Shown piece by piece: positions 51,271-59,494 of a DNA stretch of 64,000 bases. Both the position numbers and the translations under genes were made by a program. Position 1 is the stretch's first letter. The number at the start of each line of letters is the position of its first letter. Origin of the DNA: Actinomadura litoris (lineage in GTDB: Bacteria; Actinomycetota; Actinomycetes; Streptosporangiales; Streptosporangiaceae); NCBI RefSeq assembly GCF_009733595.1, contig NZ_WOFH01000004.1:310001-374000 (forward strand), read 5' to 3'. The notes under the pieces are model-generated. The model did no database searches and had not been told where the DNA came from. It was given only the letters and a program-made list of their open reading frames with translations.

Positions 51271-52053
51271 TCAGTGGGCGGAGAAGCCGCCGTCCACGAA
51301 GACCGCCTGCCCGGTGACGTAGCCGGAGGAGGGGCCGGCGAGGAACACCGCCGCGCCGGCGAAGTCCTCGGCGAGGCCGTTGCGGCCCGTCAGGGTGCGC
51401 GCGGCGAGCTCCTTCACGCGGTCGGGGTCGTCGGCGAGGCGGCGGTTCAGCGGCGTCATCACGAACCCGGGGACGAGGGTGTTGGCGGTGACGCCGCGTC
51501 CCGACCACGCCTCGGCCTGGGAGCGGGCGAGCGCGACGAGGCCGGCCTTGGACACGCCGTAGGCGCCGCTGGTGAAGGACGCGCGGAACGCCTGCTGGGA
51601 GGCGATGTGGATGAGCCGCCCGTAGCCGCGTCCGGCCATGCCGGGGGCGAAGCGCTGGCCGAGCAGGAACGGGGCGTCGAGGTTGACGGCCATGGTGGTG
51701 TCCCAGTCCCGCGGGGTGAGGTCGTCCATCGGGGGGCGCAGGTTGATCCCGGCGGCGTTGACGAGGATGTCGGGCTCCCCGAACGCGGCGGCGGCCTCCT
51801 CGGCGGCGCGGTGGACGGCCTCGCGCGAGCCCAGGTCGGCGCTGACCCAGGCGGCGCGGCGGCCGTGGGACTCCAGGGCGGCGGCGGTGGCGGCCAGCTC
51901 GTCCTCGCGGCGCGCGACGAGCACGACGGACGCGCCGCACCGGGCGAGGGCCTCGGCGATCGCGCGCCCGATGCCCGAGCTGCCGCCGGTCACGACCGCG
52001 ACCCGGCCCTCCAGCGCGAACAGCCCGGTCAGGTAGGCGGTGTCATGATCCAT
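51271..52053 (-). CDS. Classical SDR-family oxidoreductase
   Basis: 260 residues. TGGSSGIG (22-29) is the cofactor motif, NAAGINLRPP the NAG motif, and the active site is Ser in HIASQQAFRA with Tyr/Lys in AYGVSKAGL. The C-terminus has the GQAVFVDGGFSAH closing segment. This is the FabG/glucose-dehydrogenase type; substrate is unspecified. It lies 10 nt downstream of the UvrA paralogue on the same strand and could be cotranscribed. Start ATG 52053 is chosen over an open extension upstream that overlaps the UvrA stop. Confidence 0.87.
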   Translation of the reverse strand: MDHDTAYLTGLFALEGRVAVVTGGSSGIGRAIAEALARCGASVVLVARREDELAATAAALESHGRRAAWVSADLGSREAVHRAAEEAAAAFGEPDILVNAAGINLRPPMDDLTPRDWDTTMAVNLDAPFLLGQRFAPGMAGRGYGRLIHIASQQAFRASFTSGAYGVSKAGLVALARSQAEAWSGRGVTANTLVPGFVMTPLNRRLADDPDRVKELAARTLTGRNGLAEDFAGAAVFLAGPSSGYVTGQAVFVDGGFSAH

Positions 52054-52063
52054 GGCGGTGAGC

Positions 52064-54361
52064 CTACGGCGCGGGCCGGTGGGCACGTTCGGCCAGGTCG
52101 CGGCGCAGGAACGCGGCGGTGACCGAGTCCGGGTCGGCCAGCAGCGCGGCGGGGGTGCCGGCGAACACGACCCGGCCGCCGTGCCGGCCGCCGCCGGGGC
52201 CGAGGTCGAGGACCCAGTCGGCGTGCTTGACGACGTCCAGGTCGTGTTCGACGACGATGACGGTGTTGCCGGCGTCCACGAGCCGGTCCAGGAGGGCCAG
52301 GAGCGTGCCGGTGTCGGCGGGGTGCAGCCCGGTGGTGGGCTCGTCCAGGACGTAGACGGCGCCGGTGCGGTGCAGGTGGGCGGCGAGCTTGAGGCGCTGC
52401 CGTTCGCCGCCGGACAGGGTGGTGAGGGGCCGCCCGAGCGCGAGGTAGGGCAGCCCGACCTCGATGAGGGCGCGCAGCCGCGCCGCGACGGCGCCGTCCG
52501 GCGCGTCGCCGGCGAAGAAGTCCAGGGCCTGCTCGGCGGTCATCGCCAGGATGTCGACGATCGTCGCGCCGCGGAGCGTGTGGGCGAGGGCCTCGGGGCG
52601 GTAGCGGGTGCCGCGGCAGGTCTCGCAGGTGGTGGTGACGGGGTCCATGAACGCCAGGTCGGTGACGATGAGGCCGTTGCCGTCGCAGGCGGGGCAGGCG
52701 CCCTTGGAGTTGTGGCTGAACAGGCCCGGGTCGGCGCCGGTGGCCTTGGCGAACAGGCGGCGGACGGTGTCCATGACGCCGAGGTGGGTGAGGGGGCTGG
52801 AGCGGCGGGACGCGGCGATCGCGCCCTGGTCGACGACGACGGCGCCGTCGTGGCGGGCGGCGAACTCCTTCATCACGAGGGTGCTCTTGCCCGATCCCGC
52901 GACGCCGGTGACGGCGGTGAGCACGCCGGTGGGGAACCGGGCGGTGACGTCCCGCAGGTTGTGGGTGCGGGCGCGCTCGACGGTCAGCCACCCGGCGGGG
53001 GCCCGGAAGGCGGCCTTGACGGGCGCGGCGCCGCGCAGGTGGCGCCCGGTGACGGTGTCGGCGGCGCGCAGGTCCGCGACGGTGCCGGCGAACACGACCC
53101 GGCCGCCGTGGGCGCCGGCGCCGGGCCCCATGTCGACGACGTGGTCGGCGACGCGGATGACGTCGGGGTCGTGCTCGACGACCAGCACCGTGTTGCCCTT
53201 GTCGCGCAGCCGCGCCAGCAGGCCGTTAAGCCGGTCGACGTCGCGGGGGTGCATGCCGGCGCTGGGCTCGTCGAAGATGTAGGTCAGGCCGGTGAGGCTG
53301 GAGCCCAGGTGCCGGACGACCTTGAGCCGCTGCGCCTCGCCGCCCGACAGCGTGCGGGTCTCGCGGTCCAGGGTGAGGTAGCCGAGGCCGATCTCCTCCA
53401 GCCGCCGCAGCCGGGTGGTCGCGGCCTCGGCGACCCGCGCGGCGACCGGGTCGGTGATCTCGGTGAGCGTCCGGGCGAGGTCGGCGACCTCCATGCGGGC
53501 GAGGTCGGCGATGGTGCGCCCGTCGATCCTGGAGGCGAGCGCGGCCGGGTTGAGCCGCGCGCCGCCGCACGCGGGGCAGGGCAGCGCGCGGGTGACCCTG
53601 CGGGCGGCCTCGCGGGTGCGGCCGGTGAGGGTGTTCAGGTCGCGCCGGATGTAGAGGCGTTCGAACCGCTCGGCCAGGCCCTCGTAGGCGTTGTGGCCGA
53701 GGGACCCGGTGCGGTTGCGGCGGCGGACGCGGAACCCCTTGCCGTGCAGGAGCGTGTCCCATTCCTCGGGGGTGAAGTCGCGGAGCGGCTTGTCGGGGTC
53801 GAACAGCCCGGACTCGGCGTAGAGCTGCCACACGAACGTCCCGACGGCGAACGGCGGGAAGTTCACCGCGCCCTCGTTGAGGGTCCGGTCGGTGTCGAGG
53901 AAGGCGTCCAGGTCGAGGCGGACGACCGTGCCGAGGCCCTCGCAGTCGGGGCACATGCCCTGCGGGTCGTTGAAGGAGTAGGCGGCGGCCTCCCCGGCGG
54001 AGGGGGTGCCGTGCCGGGAGAACAGCACCCGCAGGACGGCGTGGATCTCGCTGATGGTGCCGACGGTGGAGCGGGCGTTGCCGCCGATGGGCCGCTGGTC
54101 GACGATGACGGCGGGGGCGAGGTGCTCGATGGCGTCGGCGTCGGGCCGCTCGTGCTTGGGCAGCCGGTCGCGGACGAACCAGGTGTAGGTCTCGTTGAGC
54201 TGCCGCTGCGCCTCCACGGCGACGGTGCCGAACACCATCGAGGACTTGCCCGATCCGGACACGCCGGTGAACACGACGATCCGCTCCTTGGGGATCCGCA
54301 GCGAGACGTCCTTGAGGTTGTTCTGCCGGGCCCCGGTGATCACGATGCTGCCTGCGCTCAT
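52064..54361 (-). CDS. UvrA-family ABC ATPase paralogue (DrrC/UvrA2-like)
   Basis: 765 residues, shorter than repair UvrA (about 940-980). Two ABC halves: Walker A GVSGSGKSS (33-41) and GVAGSGKST, signatures LSGGEAQRLK and LSGGERQRLK. Zinc clusters are partly kept, with CPDCEG, CPACGG, CPACDG and CETCRG. The UvrB-binding and insertion segment is reduced. Such short UvrA paralogues, named DrrC in anthracycline producers, protect DNA from intercalators without UvrB. It lies divergent from a WYL regulator, 10 nt upstream of an SDR gene. Confidence 0.9.
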   Translation of the reverse strand: MSAGSIVITGARQNNLKDVSLRIPKERIVVFTGVSGSGKSSMVFGTVAVEAQRQLNETYTWFVRDRLPKHERPDADAIEHLAPAVIVDQRPIGGNARSTVGTISEIHAVLRVLFSRHGTPSAGEAAAYSFNDPQGMCPDCEGLGTVVRLDLDAFLDTDRTLNEGAVNFPPFAVGTFVWQLYAESGLFDPDKPLRDFTPEEWDTLLHGKGFRVRRRNRTGSLGHNAYEGLAERFERLYIRRDLNTLTGRTREAARRVTRALPCPACGGARLNPAALASRIDGRTIADLARMEVADLARTLTEITDPVAARVAEAATTRLRRLEEIGLGYLTLDRETRTLSGGEAQRLKVVRHLGSSLTGLTYIFDEPSAGMHPRDVDRLNGLLARLRDKGNTVLVVEHDPDVIRVADHVVDMGPGAGAHGGRVVFAGTVADLRAADTVTGRHLRGAAPVKAAFRAPAGWLTVERARTHNLRDVTARFPTGVLTAVTGVAGSGKSTLVMKEFAARHDGAVVVDQGAIAASRRSSPLTHLGVMDTVRRLFAKATGADPGLFSHNSKGACPACDGNGLIVTDLAFMDPVTTTCETCRGTRYRPEALAHTLRGATIVDILAMTAEQALDFFAGDAPDGAVAARLRALIEVGLPYLALGRPLTTLSGGERQRLKLAAHLHRTGAVYVLDEPTTGLHPADTGTLLALLDRLVDAGNTVIVVEHDLDVVKHADWVLDLGPGGGRHGGRVVFAGTPAALLADPDSVTAAFLRRDLAERAHRPAP

Positions 54362-54395
54362 GCGGCCCAGGCTAGGAGCCAATGAGGTCAGGTTC

Positions 54396-54413
54396 TGGCC
54401 GCATTGTCGGCCA
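54396..54413. promoter_or_regulatory. Palindrome between UvrA paralogue and WYL gene
   Basis: TGGCCG-CATTGT-CGGCCA, 6-bp arms around 6 bp, in the 63-bp divergent gap. Together with a -10-like CATACT (54412-54417) before the WYL start it may be the WYL regulator's own operator. Confidence 0.55.
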
Positions 54414-54424
54414 TACTGGTGAGC

Positions 54425-55432
54425 GTGACCGACACCACCTCCGGCGCCGCCTCCGCTTCCGCTACCACCACGGGCACCGCTTCCGCTCGGCTGCTGCACC
54501 TGCTGTCGCTGCTCCAGGCGCGGCGGGAGTGGACGGGCCCGGAGCTGCGGGAGCGGCTCGGGGTGAGCGCCCGCACCGTCCGCCGGGACGTGGAGCGCCT
54601 GCGCGCCCTCGGCTACCCGGTGCTGGCCACGCTCGGCGCCGCGGGCGGCTACCGGCTGGAGGCGGGCACCGCGATGCCGCCGCTGCTGCTGGACGACGAG
54701 GAGGCCCTGGCGATCGCGGTGGGGTTGCGCGGCGCGGCCGGGGGCGCGGTCGCGGGGATCGAGGAGTCCTCCGTGCGGGCCCTGGCGAAGCTGGAGCAGG
54801 TGCTGCCCGAGCGGCTGCGGCGCCGGGTGAACGCGCTGCACGCGGCGACGACGCCGCTGACCGGGCCGCCCGCCGGCCCGGTGGTGGAGCCCGCGACGCT
54901 GACGGTGCTGGCCGCCGCGTGCCGGGACCGCGAGCGGCTGCGGTTCGGGTACCGCGACCGCGACGACACCGCCTCGGCCCGGCTGGTGGAGCCCTACGGG
55001 CTGGTGTCGGCGGGGCGCCGCTGGTACCTGGTCGCGTGGGACACCGGGCGCGAGGGGTGGCGGACGTTCCGCGTCGACCGGATGGGCGATCCGCGCGGGA
55101 CGGGGGTGCGGTGCCCGCCGCGCGAGCTGCCCGCCCCCGACGCGGCCGCGTTCGTGACGCGGTCGCGGGCGGGGGACCGTCCCGTCCGGCGGGCGGTGCT
55201 GGTGGTGCACGCCCCGGCCGAGGAGCTGATCGACCGGTTCCGGGTGAGCGGCGCGGAGGTCGAGGCCGTCGACGAGCGCACCTGCCTCCTGCGCACCGAG
55301 CCCGACTCGCTGGAGTGGACGGCGCTGCGCGTCGCGTTCCTGGACCTGGAGTTCGAGGTGCGGGAGCCGCCGGAGCTGGCCGCGCGCCTCGCCGACCTGG
55401 GGCGTCGCCTGCTCCGCGCGGCCGGGGAGTGA
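54425..55432 (+). CDS. WYL-domain transcriptional regulator (YafY-like)
   Basis: 335 residues. N-terminal HTH_11: LLHLLSLLQARREWTGPELR, RLGVSARTVRRDVERLRALG. WYL domain about 150-220 with RLVEPYGLVSAGRRWYLVAW and FRVDRMGDP, followed by the WCX extension. In actinobacteria WYL proteins (e.g. PafBC) respond to single-stranded DNA or nucleotide signals and control DNA repair. The divergent UvrA paralogue makes a DNA-damage or drug-responsive role attractive. GTG 54425 follows GGTGAG; a leaderless start is also possible since -10 CATACT is about 8 nt upstream. Confidence 0.88.
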   Translation: MTDTTSGAASASATTTGTASARLLHLLSLLQARREWTGPELRERLGVSARTVRRDVERLRALGYPVLATLGAAGGYRLEAGTAMPPLLLDDEEALAIAVGLRGAAGGAVAGIEESSVRALAKLEQVLPERLRRRVNALHAATTPLTGPPAGPVVEPATLTVLAAACRDRERLRFGYRDRDDTASARLVEPYGLVSAGRRWYLVAWDTGREGWRTFRVDRMGDPRGTGVRCPPRELPAPDAAAFVTRSRAGDRPVRRAVLVVHAPAEELIDRFRVSGAEVEAVDERTCLLRTEPDSLEWTALRVAFLDLEFEVREPPELAARLADLGRRLLRAAGE

Positions 55433-55499
55433 CCCCGGCGGCGGGCGGGTGGCGGCCCCTGCGGCGGCCCTGGCGCGTTCCGGTGCGAGGATGGGAGCC

Positions 55500-56315
55500 G
55501 TGACCGAGGAGATCGACGCGCGCGGGGCGGCGGGGCGGCCCACGCCGGGAACGCAGTCGGTGGACCGTGCCGTCGCGGTGCTGCGGTCCTTCGAGGGCGC
55601 GGCGCGGCAGACGCCGACGGAGGTCGCGCACCGGCTCGGCCTGTCGGTCAGCACCGCGCACCGGATCGTCCGGGCCCTGTACGACACGGGGATGCTCGGC
55701 CGGGACGCCCAGACCGAGCGGTACTTCCTCGGCCCGACCACCGCGATCCTCGGGCGGCTGGCGCTGGAGCGGATGGGCACCACGCTGCTCCAGCCGGAGC
55801 TGACCGCGCTGCGGGACGGGACGGGCGAGGCGGTCAGCCTGGGCGTGCGGGTGGGCGACGAGGTCGCGGTCCTGCTGCACCTGCCCTCGACGCATCCGCT
55901 GCGCTACGACCAGCCGCCGGGGGCCCGCAACCCCATCCACGGGTGCGCGATGGGCAAGGCGCTGCTGGCGTTCGCCGACGGGGCCGGCGACGCCGGCGGG
56001 GCCGAGGGGGGCGTGGCGATGGAGGAGCCCTACCGCCGCTACACCCCCGCGACCCTCACGACCCGCGCGGCGCTGGAGGAGGATCTGGCGCGCGTCCGCG
56101 AGCGCGGCTACGCGGTCAACGAGGAGGAGCGCCTCATCGGTGTCCGCGCGGTCGCGGCGCCGGTGCGCGACGGGGCGGGCCGGGCGTTCGCGGCGGTGGC
56201 GCTGCAGGGCCCGGCGGTGCGTTTCGGCCCGGACCGCATGCCCGGCCTGGCCGAGGCGGTGCTGGCGGCGGCGGGCCGCCTGACCGCGCTGCACCGGCAC
56301 CTGCCCGGCGCCTGA
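55500..56315 (+). CDS. IclR-family regulator
   Basis: 271 residues. The winged helix (about 20-80) has TQSVDRAVAVLRSFEGAARQ, EVAHRLGLSVSTAHRIVRAL. The effector domain has EAVSLGVRVGDEVAVLLHLP and IHGCAMGKALLAF, plus a C-terminal VNEEERLIGVRAVAAPVRDG, all typical of IclR, which binds small carboxylates or aromatics. GTG 55500 follows GGGAG at 4 nt; ATG 55491 is an alternative. No metabolic genes adjoin it, so targets are elsewhere. The TTCCA-CTGAA-TGGAA site at 9942 is compatible with it but unlinked. Confidence 0.87.
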   Translation: MTEEIDARGAAGRPTPGTQSVDRAVAVLRSFEGAARQTPTEVAHRLGLSVSTAHRIVRALYDTGMLGRDAQTERYFLGPTTAILGRLALERMGTTLLQPELTALRDGTGEAVSLGVRVGDEVAVLLHLPSTHPLRYDQPPGARNPIHGCAMGKALLAFADGAGDAGGAEGGVAMEEPYRRYTPATLTTRAALEEDLARVRERGYAVNEEERLIGVRAVAAPVRDGAGRAFAAVALQGPAVRFGPDRMPGLAEAVLAAAGRLTALHRHLPGA

Positions 56316-56377
56316 GGCCGCATGCGGGTCGCCTGAGGGGCGGGCCGCTCGCATGCCATCGCGCGGGCGGAGTTCTT

Positions 56378-56394
56378 ACAAGGTTCGAACAAGG
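56378..56394. promoter_or_regulatory. ACAAGG direct repeats at 11-bp phase before epimerase operon
   Basis: ACAAGG (56378-56383) and ACAAGG (56389-56394) are exactly 11 bp apart, about 60 bp before the epimerase start. The arrangement fits a tandem response-regulator or -35-region regulator site but the sequence differs from the CTCA boxes, so a different regulator is possible. Confidence 0.4.
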
Positions 56395-56453
56395 AGCGCC
56401 GCCGGGCCGTCCAGGGCCGCCGCGCGGGGGCGCCGCGTCCTAGTTTCGTCGGC

Positions 56454-57473
56454 ATGAACGTACTGCTCACCGGGTCGGCCGGTTTCATCGGTTCGCACAT
56501 CGCCGAGGCGCTGGCCGCCTCGGGGCACCGGGTCCGGGGCCTGGACCTCCGGCCCGACGGGCTCGGGGACGCGCCGGGCGACGTCCGCGACGCCGCCGTG
56601 GTCGCGCGGCGGCTGGCGGGCGTGGACGCGGTGTGCCACCAGGCGGCCATGGTGGGCCTCGGCGTGGACGCCTCCGACCTGCCCGCCTACACCTCGGCGA
56701 ACGTGCAGGGGACGGCGGTGCTGCTGGCGGAGATGGCCCGCGCGGGGGTGCGGACGCTGGTGCTGGCGTCCTCGATGGTGGTGTACGGGGAGGGGGCCTA
56801 CGCCTGCCGCAGGCACGGGCGGGTCCGGCCCGGACCGCGGCCGGAGGAGGCGCTGCGGGCGGGGCGGTTCGAGCCGCCGTGCCCGGTGTGCGGGAGCGCC
56901 CTCCAGGCGGGGGCGGTCGGTGAGGAGACGCCGCCCGACCCCCGCAACGTCTACGCCGACACCAAGCTCGCGCAGGAGCATCTGGCGGCGTCGTGGGCGC
57001 GGATGGCGGGCGGGTCGGTGGCGGCGCTGCGGTACCACAACGTGTACGGGCCGCGGATGCCGCGCGACACCCCCTACGCGGGCGTCGCGGCGCTGTTCCG
57101 GTCGCGGCTGCTGGCGGGGGAGGCGCCGCTGGTGTTCGAGGACGGGGCGCAGCGCCGCGACTTCGTGCACGTCCGCGACGTCGCCCGCGCGAACGTGCTG
57201 GCGCTGGAGCGGCTCGCGGAGGCGCCGCCGGGCGGGGCGCGCGCCTACAACATCGCCAGCGGCGGGCCCCGCACGGTCGGGGAGATGGCGGCGGCGCTGG
57301 CGGGCGCCCTGGGCGGCCCGGCGCCGCGGGTGACCGGCGGCTACCGGCTGGGGGACGTGCGGCACATCGTGGCGCGGCCCGACCGCGCGCGCGACGAGCT
57401 GGGGTTCGGCGCGTCGGTGGCGTTCGCGGACGGCGTCGCGGAGTTCGCGCGGCAGCCCGTCACGAGTTCGTAA
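56454..57473 (+). CDS. NAD-dependent epimerase/dehydratase with zinc-knuckle-like insert
   Basis: 339 residues, extended SDR. VLLTGSAGFIGSHIAEAL (GxxGxxG), SSMVVYGEGAY and catalytic NVYADTKLAQEH (YxxxK). An insert between them contains ACRRHG and CPVCGSAL, so two Cys pairs may bind zinc, seen in some actinobacterial epimerases. It modifies a nucleotide-sugar (UDP- or GDP-linked). First of a five-gene unit for sugar modification and transfer. ATG 56454. RRDFVHVRDVARANVLALER is a family-typical segment. Confidence 0.85.
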   Translation: MNVLLTGSAGFIGSHIAEALAASGHRVRGLDLRPDGLGDAPGDVRDAAVVARRLAGVDAVCHQAAMVGLGVDASDLPAYTSANVQGTAVLLAEMARAGVRTLVLASSMVVYGEGAYACRRHGRVRPGPRPEEALRAGRFEPPCPVCGSALQAGAVGEETPPDPRNVYADTKLAQEHLAASWARMAGGSVAALRYHNVYGPRMPRDTPYAGVAALFRSRLLAGEAPLVFEDGAQRRDFVHVRDVARANVLALERLAEAPPGGARAYNIASGGPRTVGEMAAALAGALGGPAPRVTGGYRLGDVRHIVARPDRARDELGFGASVAFADGVAEFARQPVTSS

Positions 57474-57510
57474 GGGTCGTTCCGATGTCACCGAAAGTAG
57501 CGTCAAGCCC

Positions 57511-58179
57511 GTGATCGATGTGGTGCTTCCCTGCCTCGACGAGGCCGAGGCGTTGCCCTGGGTGCTGGCGCGGATGCCGGACGGCTTCCGTGCGCTGGTG
57601 GTCGACAACGCCTCCACCGACGACTCCGCGCGCGTGGCCGCGGACCTCGGCGCGCGGGTCGTCCCGGCCCCGGTGCGCGGGTTCGGCGCGGCCTGCCACG
57701 CGGGGCTGCTGGCGGCGACCGCCGAGATGGTGTGCGTGATGGACGCCGACGCCTCGCTGGACCCGGCGGACCTGCCCCGGCTGGTGGCCGCGCTCGCCGA
57801 CCTGGGGGCGGCGGGTGCGCCGGCGCTGGTGCTGGGGCGGCGGCGGCCGGTGGGGCGCGGCGCGTGGCCGCCGCACGCGCGGCTCGGCAACGCCGTCCTG
57901 GCGCGGTCGCTGAACCGGCGGGCCGGGACGCGGCTGCGCGACCTCGGGCCGATGCGCGCGGCGCGCCGCGCGGACCTGCTCGCGCTGCGGCTGGCCGACC
58001 GCCGGTTCGGGTACCCGCTGGAGATGGTGCTGCGCGCGGCCCGCGCGGGCTGGCGCGTCGCCGAACTGGACGTGCCCTACCGGCCGCGGACGGGGACCTC
58101 GAAGGTGACCGGCACGGTCGGCGGGACGGTGCGCGCCGTCCGCGACATGCGGCGGGTGCTGGCCGAGGCGGCCTCGTGA
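57511..58179 (+). CDS. GT2 glycosyltransferase, polyprenyl-phosphate type
   Basis: 222 residues. GT-A fold with IDVVLPCLDEAEALPWVLAR, donor-site VVDNASTDDSARVA, VCVMDADASLDPADLPRL (DxD-like DAD) and GYPLEMVLRAARAGWRV. The C-terminal SKVTGTVGGTVRAVRDMRRV resembles the acceptor-binding end of DPM-like enzymes. It lies 37 nt after the epimerase, so uses its sugar product. GTG 57511 is chosen. The next gene overlaps (GTGA). Confidence 0.87.
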   Translation: MIDVVLPCLDEAEALPWVLARMPDGFRALVVDNASTDDSARVAADLGARVVPAPVRGFGAACHAGLLAATAEMVCVMDADASLDPADLPRLVAALADLGAAGAPALVLGRRRPVGRGAWPPHARLGNAVLARSLNRRAGTRLRDLGPMRAARRADLLALRLADRRFGYPLEMVLRAARAGWRVAELDVPYRPRTGTSKVTGTVGGTVRAVRDMRRVLAEAAS

Positions 58180-58880
58180 GCGCGCCGGCCACCGGAGCGG
58201 CCGATCTGCTCGTCATCGCCAAGGAGCCGGTCGCGGGCCGGGTCAAGACGCGCCTCACCCCCGCCTACACGCCGGCGGAGGCGGCGGCGCTGGCGGGGGC
58301 GGCGCTGCGCGACACCCTCGCGGCGGTCGCGGCGGCGCGGGCGGGGCGGCGGACGCTGGTACTGGAGGGTGCGCCGGGGCCGTGGCTGCCGGAGGGGTTC
58401 GCGGTGTGCGCGCAGCGCGGCGGCGGGCTGGACGAGCGGCTCGCGCACGCGTTCGCCGACGCGGACGCGGGCCGTCCGCTGGTGCTGGTGGGGATGGACA
58501 CGCCGCAGGTGACGGCCGCGCTGCTGGAGCGGGCGTGCGCCGCGCTGGCGACGCACGGGGCGGTGTTCGGACCGGCGGCCGACGGCGGGTTCTGGCTGCT
58601 GGGGCTGCGCCGCCCGGACGCCTCGCTGCTGCGCGGGGTGCCGATGTCGCGCGCCGACACCGGGGCGGCGGTGCTGGGCCGGTTGCGCGCGGCGGGGCTG
58701 CGGACGGCGGTCCTGCCGGTGCTGACCGACGTGGACACCCCCGCCGACGCCGCGGCGGTCGCGGCGGCGGCGCCGGGCGGGGAGTTCGCGGCGGCGGTGC
58801 GGGCGCTCGGGACCAGGCTCGGGACGAGGCGCGGGGTCGGGCCCGGGGCCGGGCTCGGGGGCAGGACGGTCCCGGCGTGA
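58176..58880 (+). CDS. DUF2064/TIGR04282-type nucleotidyl- or glycosyltransferase-like protein
   Basis: 234 residues with a GT-A-like fold. LLVIAKEPVAGRVKTRLTPA is the family N-terminus (phosphate-binding R-x-K-T-R-L), then VLVGMDTPQVTAALLERACA (DxD-like) and FGPAADGGFWLLGLRRPDAS. Some members are near arsenosugar or mobilised-sugar genes; biochemical role is undefined. GTG 58176 overlaps the GT2 stop and its own TGA overlaps the methyltransferase start, so coupled translation is clear. Confidence 0.82.
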   Translation: MSAPATGAADLLVIAKEPVAGRVKTRLTPAYTPAEAAALAGAALRDTLAAVAAARAGRRTLVLEGAPGPWLPEGFAVCAQRGGGLDERLAHAFADADAGRPLVLVGMDTPQVTAALLERACAALATHGAVFGPAADGGFWLLGLRRPDASLLRGVPMSRADTGAAVLGRLRAAGLRTAVLPVLTDVDTPADAAAVAAAAPGGEFAAAVRALGTRLGTRRGVGPGAGLGGRTVPA

Positions 58881-59494
58881 TCGGCGAGCTGTATGAGGAG
58901 GCGCTGCGGGGCGGGGCGCGGGTGGAGATCGAGCACGCCGACGGGCGGCGCCGCCCGCTGCCGGTGTGGGAGTGGCTGGCGCCGCGTCCGGGCGACGCGG
59001 GGCTGCTGCGGCGGTGCGCGGGCGCGACGCTGGACGTGGGGTCGGGGCCGGGGCGGCTGACGGTGGCGCTGGCCCGCCGGGGCGTCCCGGTGCTGGGCAT
59101 CGACGTCGCGCCCGCCGCCGTGGCGCTGACGGTGGCGGCGGGCGGTCCGGCGCTGTGCCGGGACGTGTTCGGGCGGGTGCCGGGCGCGGGCCGCTGGGAG
59201 ACGGTGCTGCTGGCCGACGGGAACGTGGGGATCGGCGGTGACGCCGAGGCGCTGCTGCGCCGGGTGGCGGCGCTGCTGGCGCCCGGCGGCCGGATGCTGG
59301 TGGAGGTGGACCCGCCGGGCGGCGGCGCGCGCGTCGAGCCGCTGCGGCTGCGTTCGGGCCGGTCGGTCGGCGAGTGGTTCGCGTGGGCGCACGTCCCGGC
59401 CGACGCCGTCGCGGGCTTGGCGGCCGCGTGCGCGGTGCGGGTGGCGGAGGTCTGGGAGGAGTCGGGCCGGTGGTTCGCCACGCTGACCCGCTGA
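58877..59494 (+). CDS. Class I SAM-dependent methyltransferase
   Basis: 205 residues, Rossmann-like. Motif I LDVGSGPGRLTVALARRGV, post-I acidic GIDVAPAAVALTVA and motif IV TVLLADGNVGIGGDAEALLR (product-binding DGN). N-terminus EYEEALRGG-like segment (LYEEALRGGARVEIE) is not known as a motif. Overlaps the DUF2064 stop by GTGA. Methylates a sugar or small metabolite in this cluster by inference. The following membrane gene appears to start inside its 3' end. Confidence 0.82.
   Translation: MIGELYEEALRGGARVEIEHADGRRRPLPVWEWLAPRPGDAGLLRRCAGATLDVGSGPGRLTVALARRGVPVLGIDVAPAAVALTVAAGGPALCRDVFGRVPGAGRWETVLLADGNVGIGGDAEALLRRVAALLAPGGRMLVEVDPPGGGARVEPLRLRSGRSVGEWFAWAHVPADAVAGLAAACAVRVAEVWEESGRWFATLTR

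Noticed and set aside
51271-52053. Toxin-like or cluster-specific function for the SDR next to the UvrA paralogue
   Set aside because: It is a plain FabG-type SDR and its gene may only be cotranscribed by proximity.
54362-55783. Upstream extension of the UvrA paralogue on the minus strand
   Set aside because: The extension is antisense to the WYL and IclR genes and shows no conserved domain. UvrA homology starts at ATG 54361.
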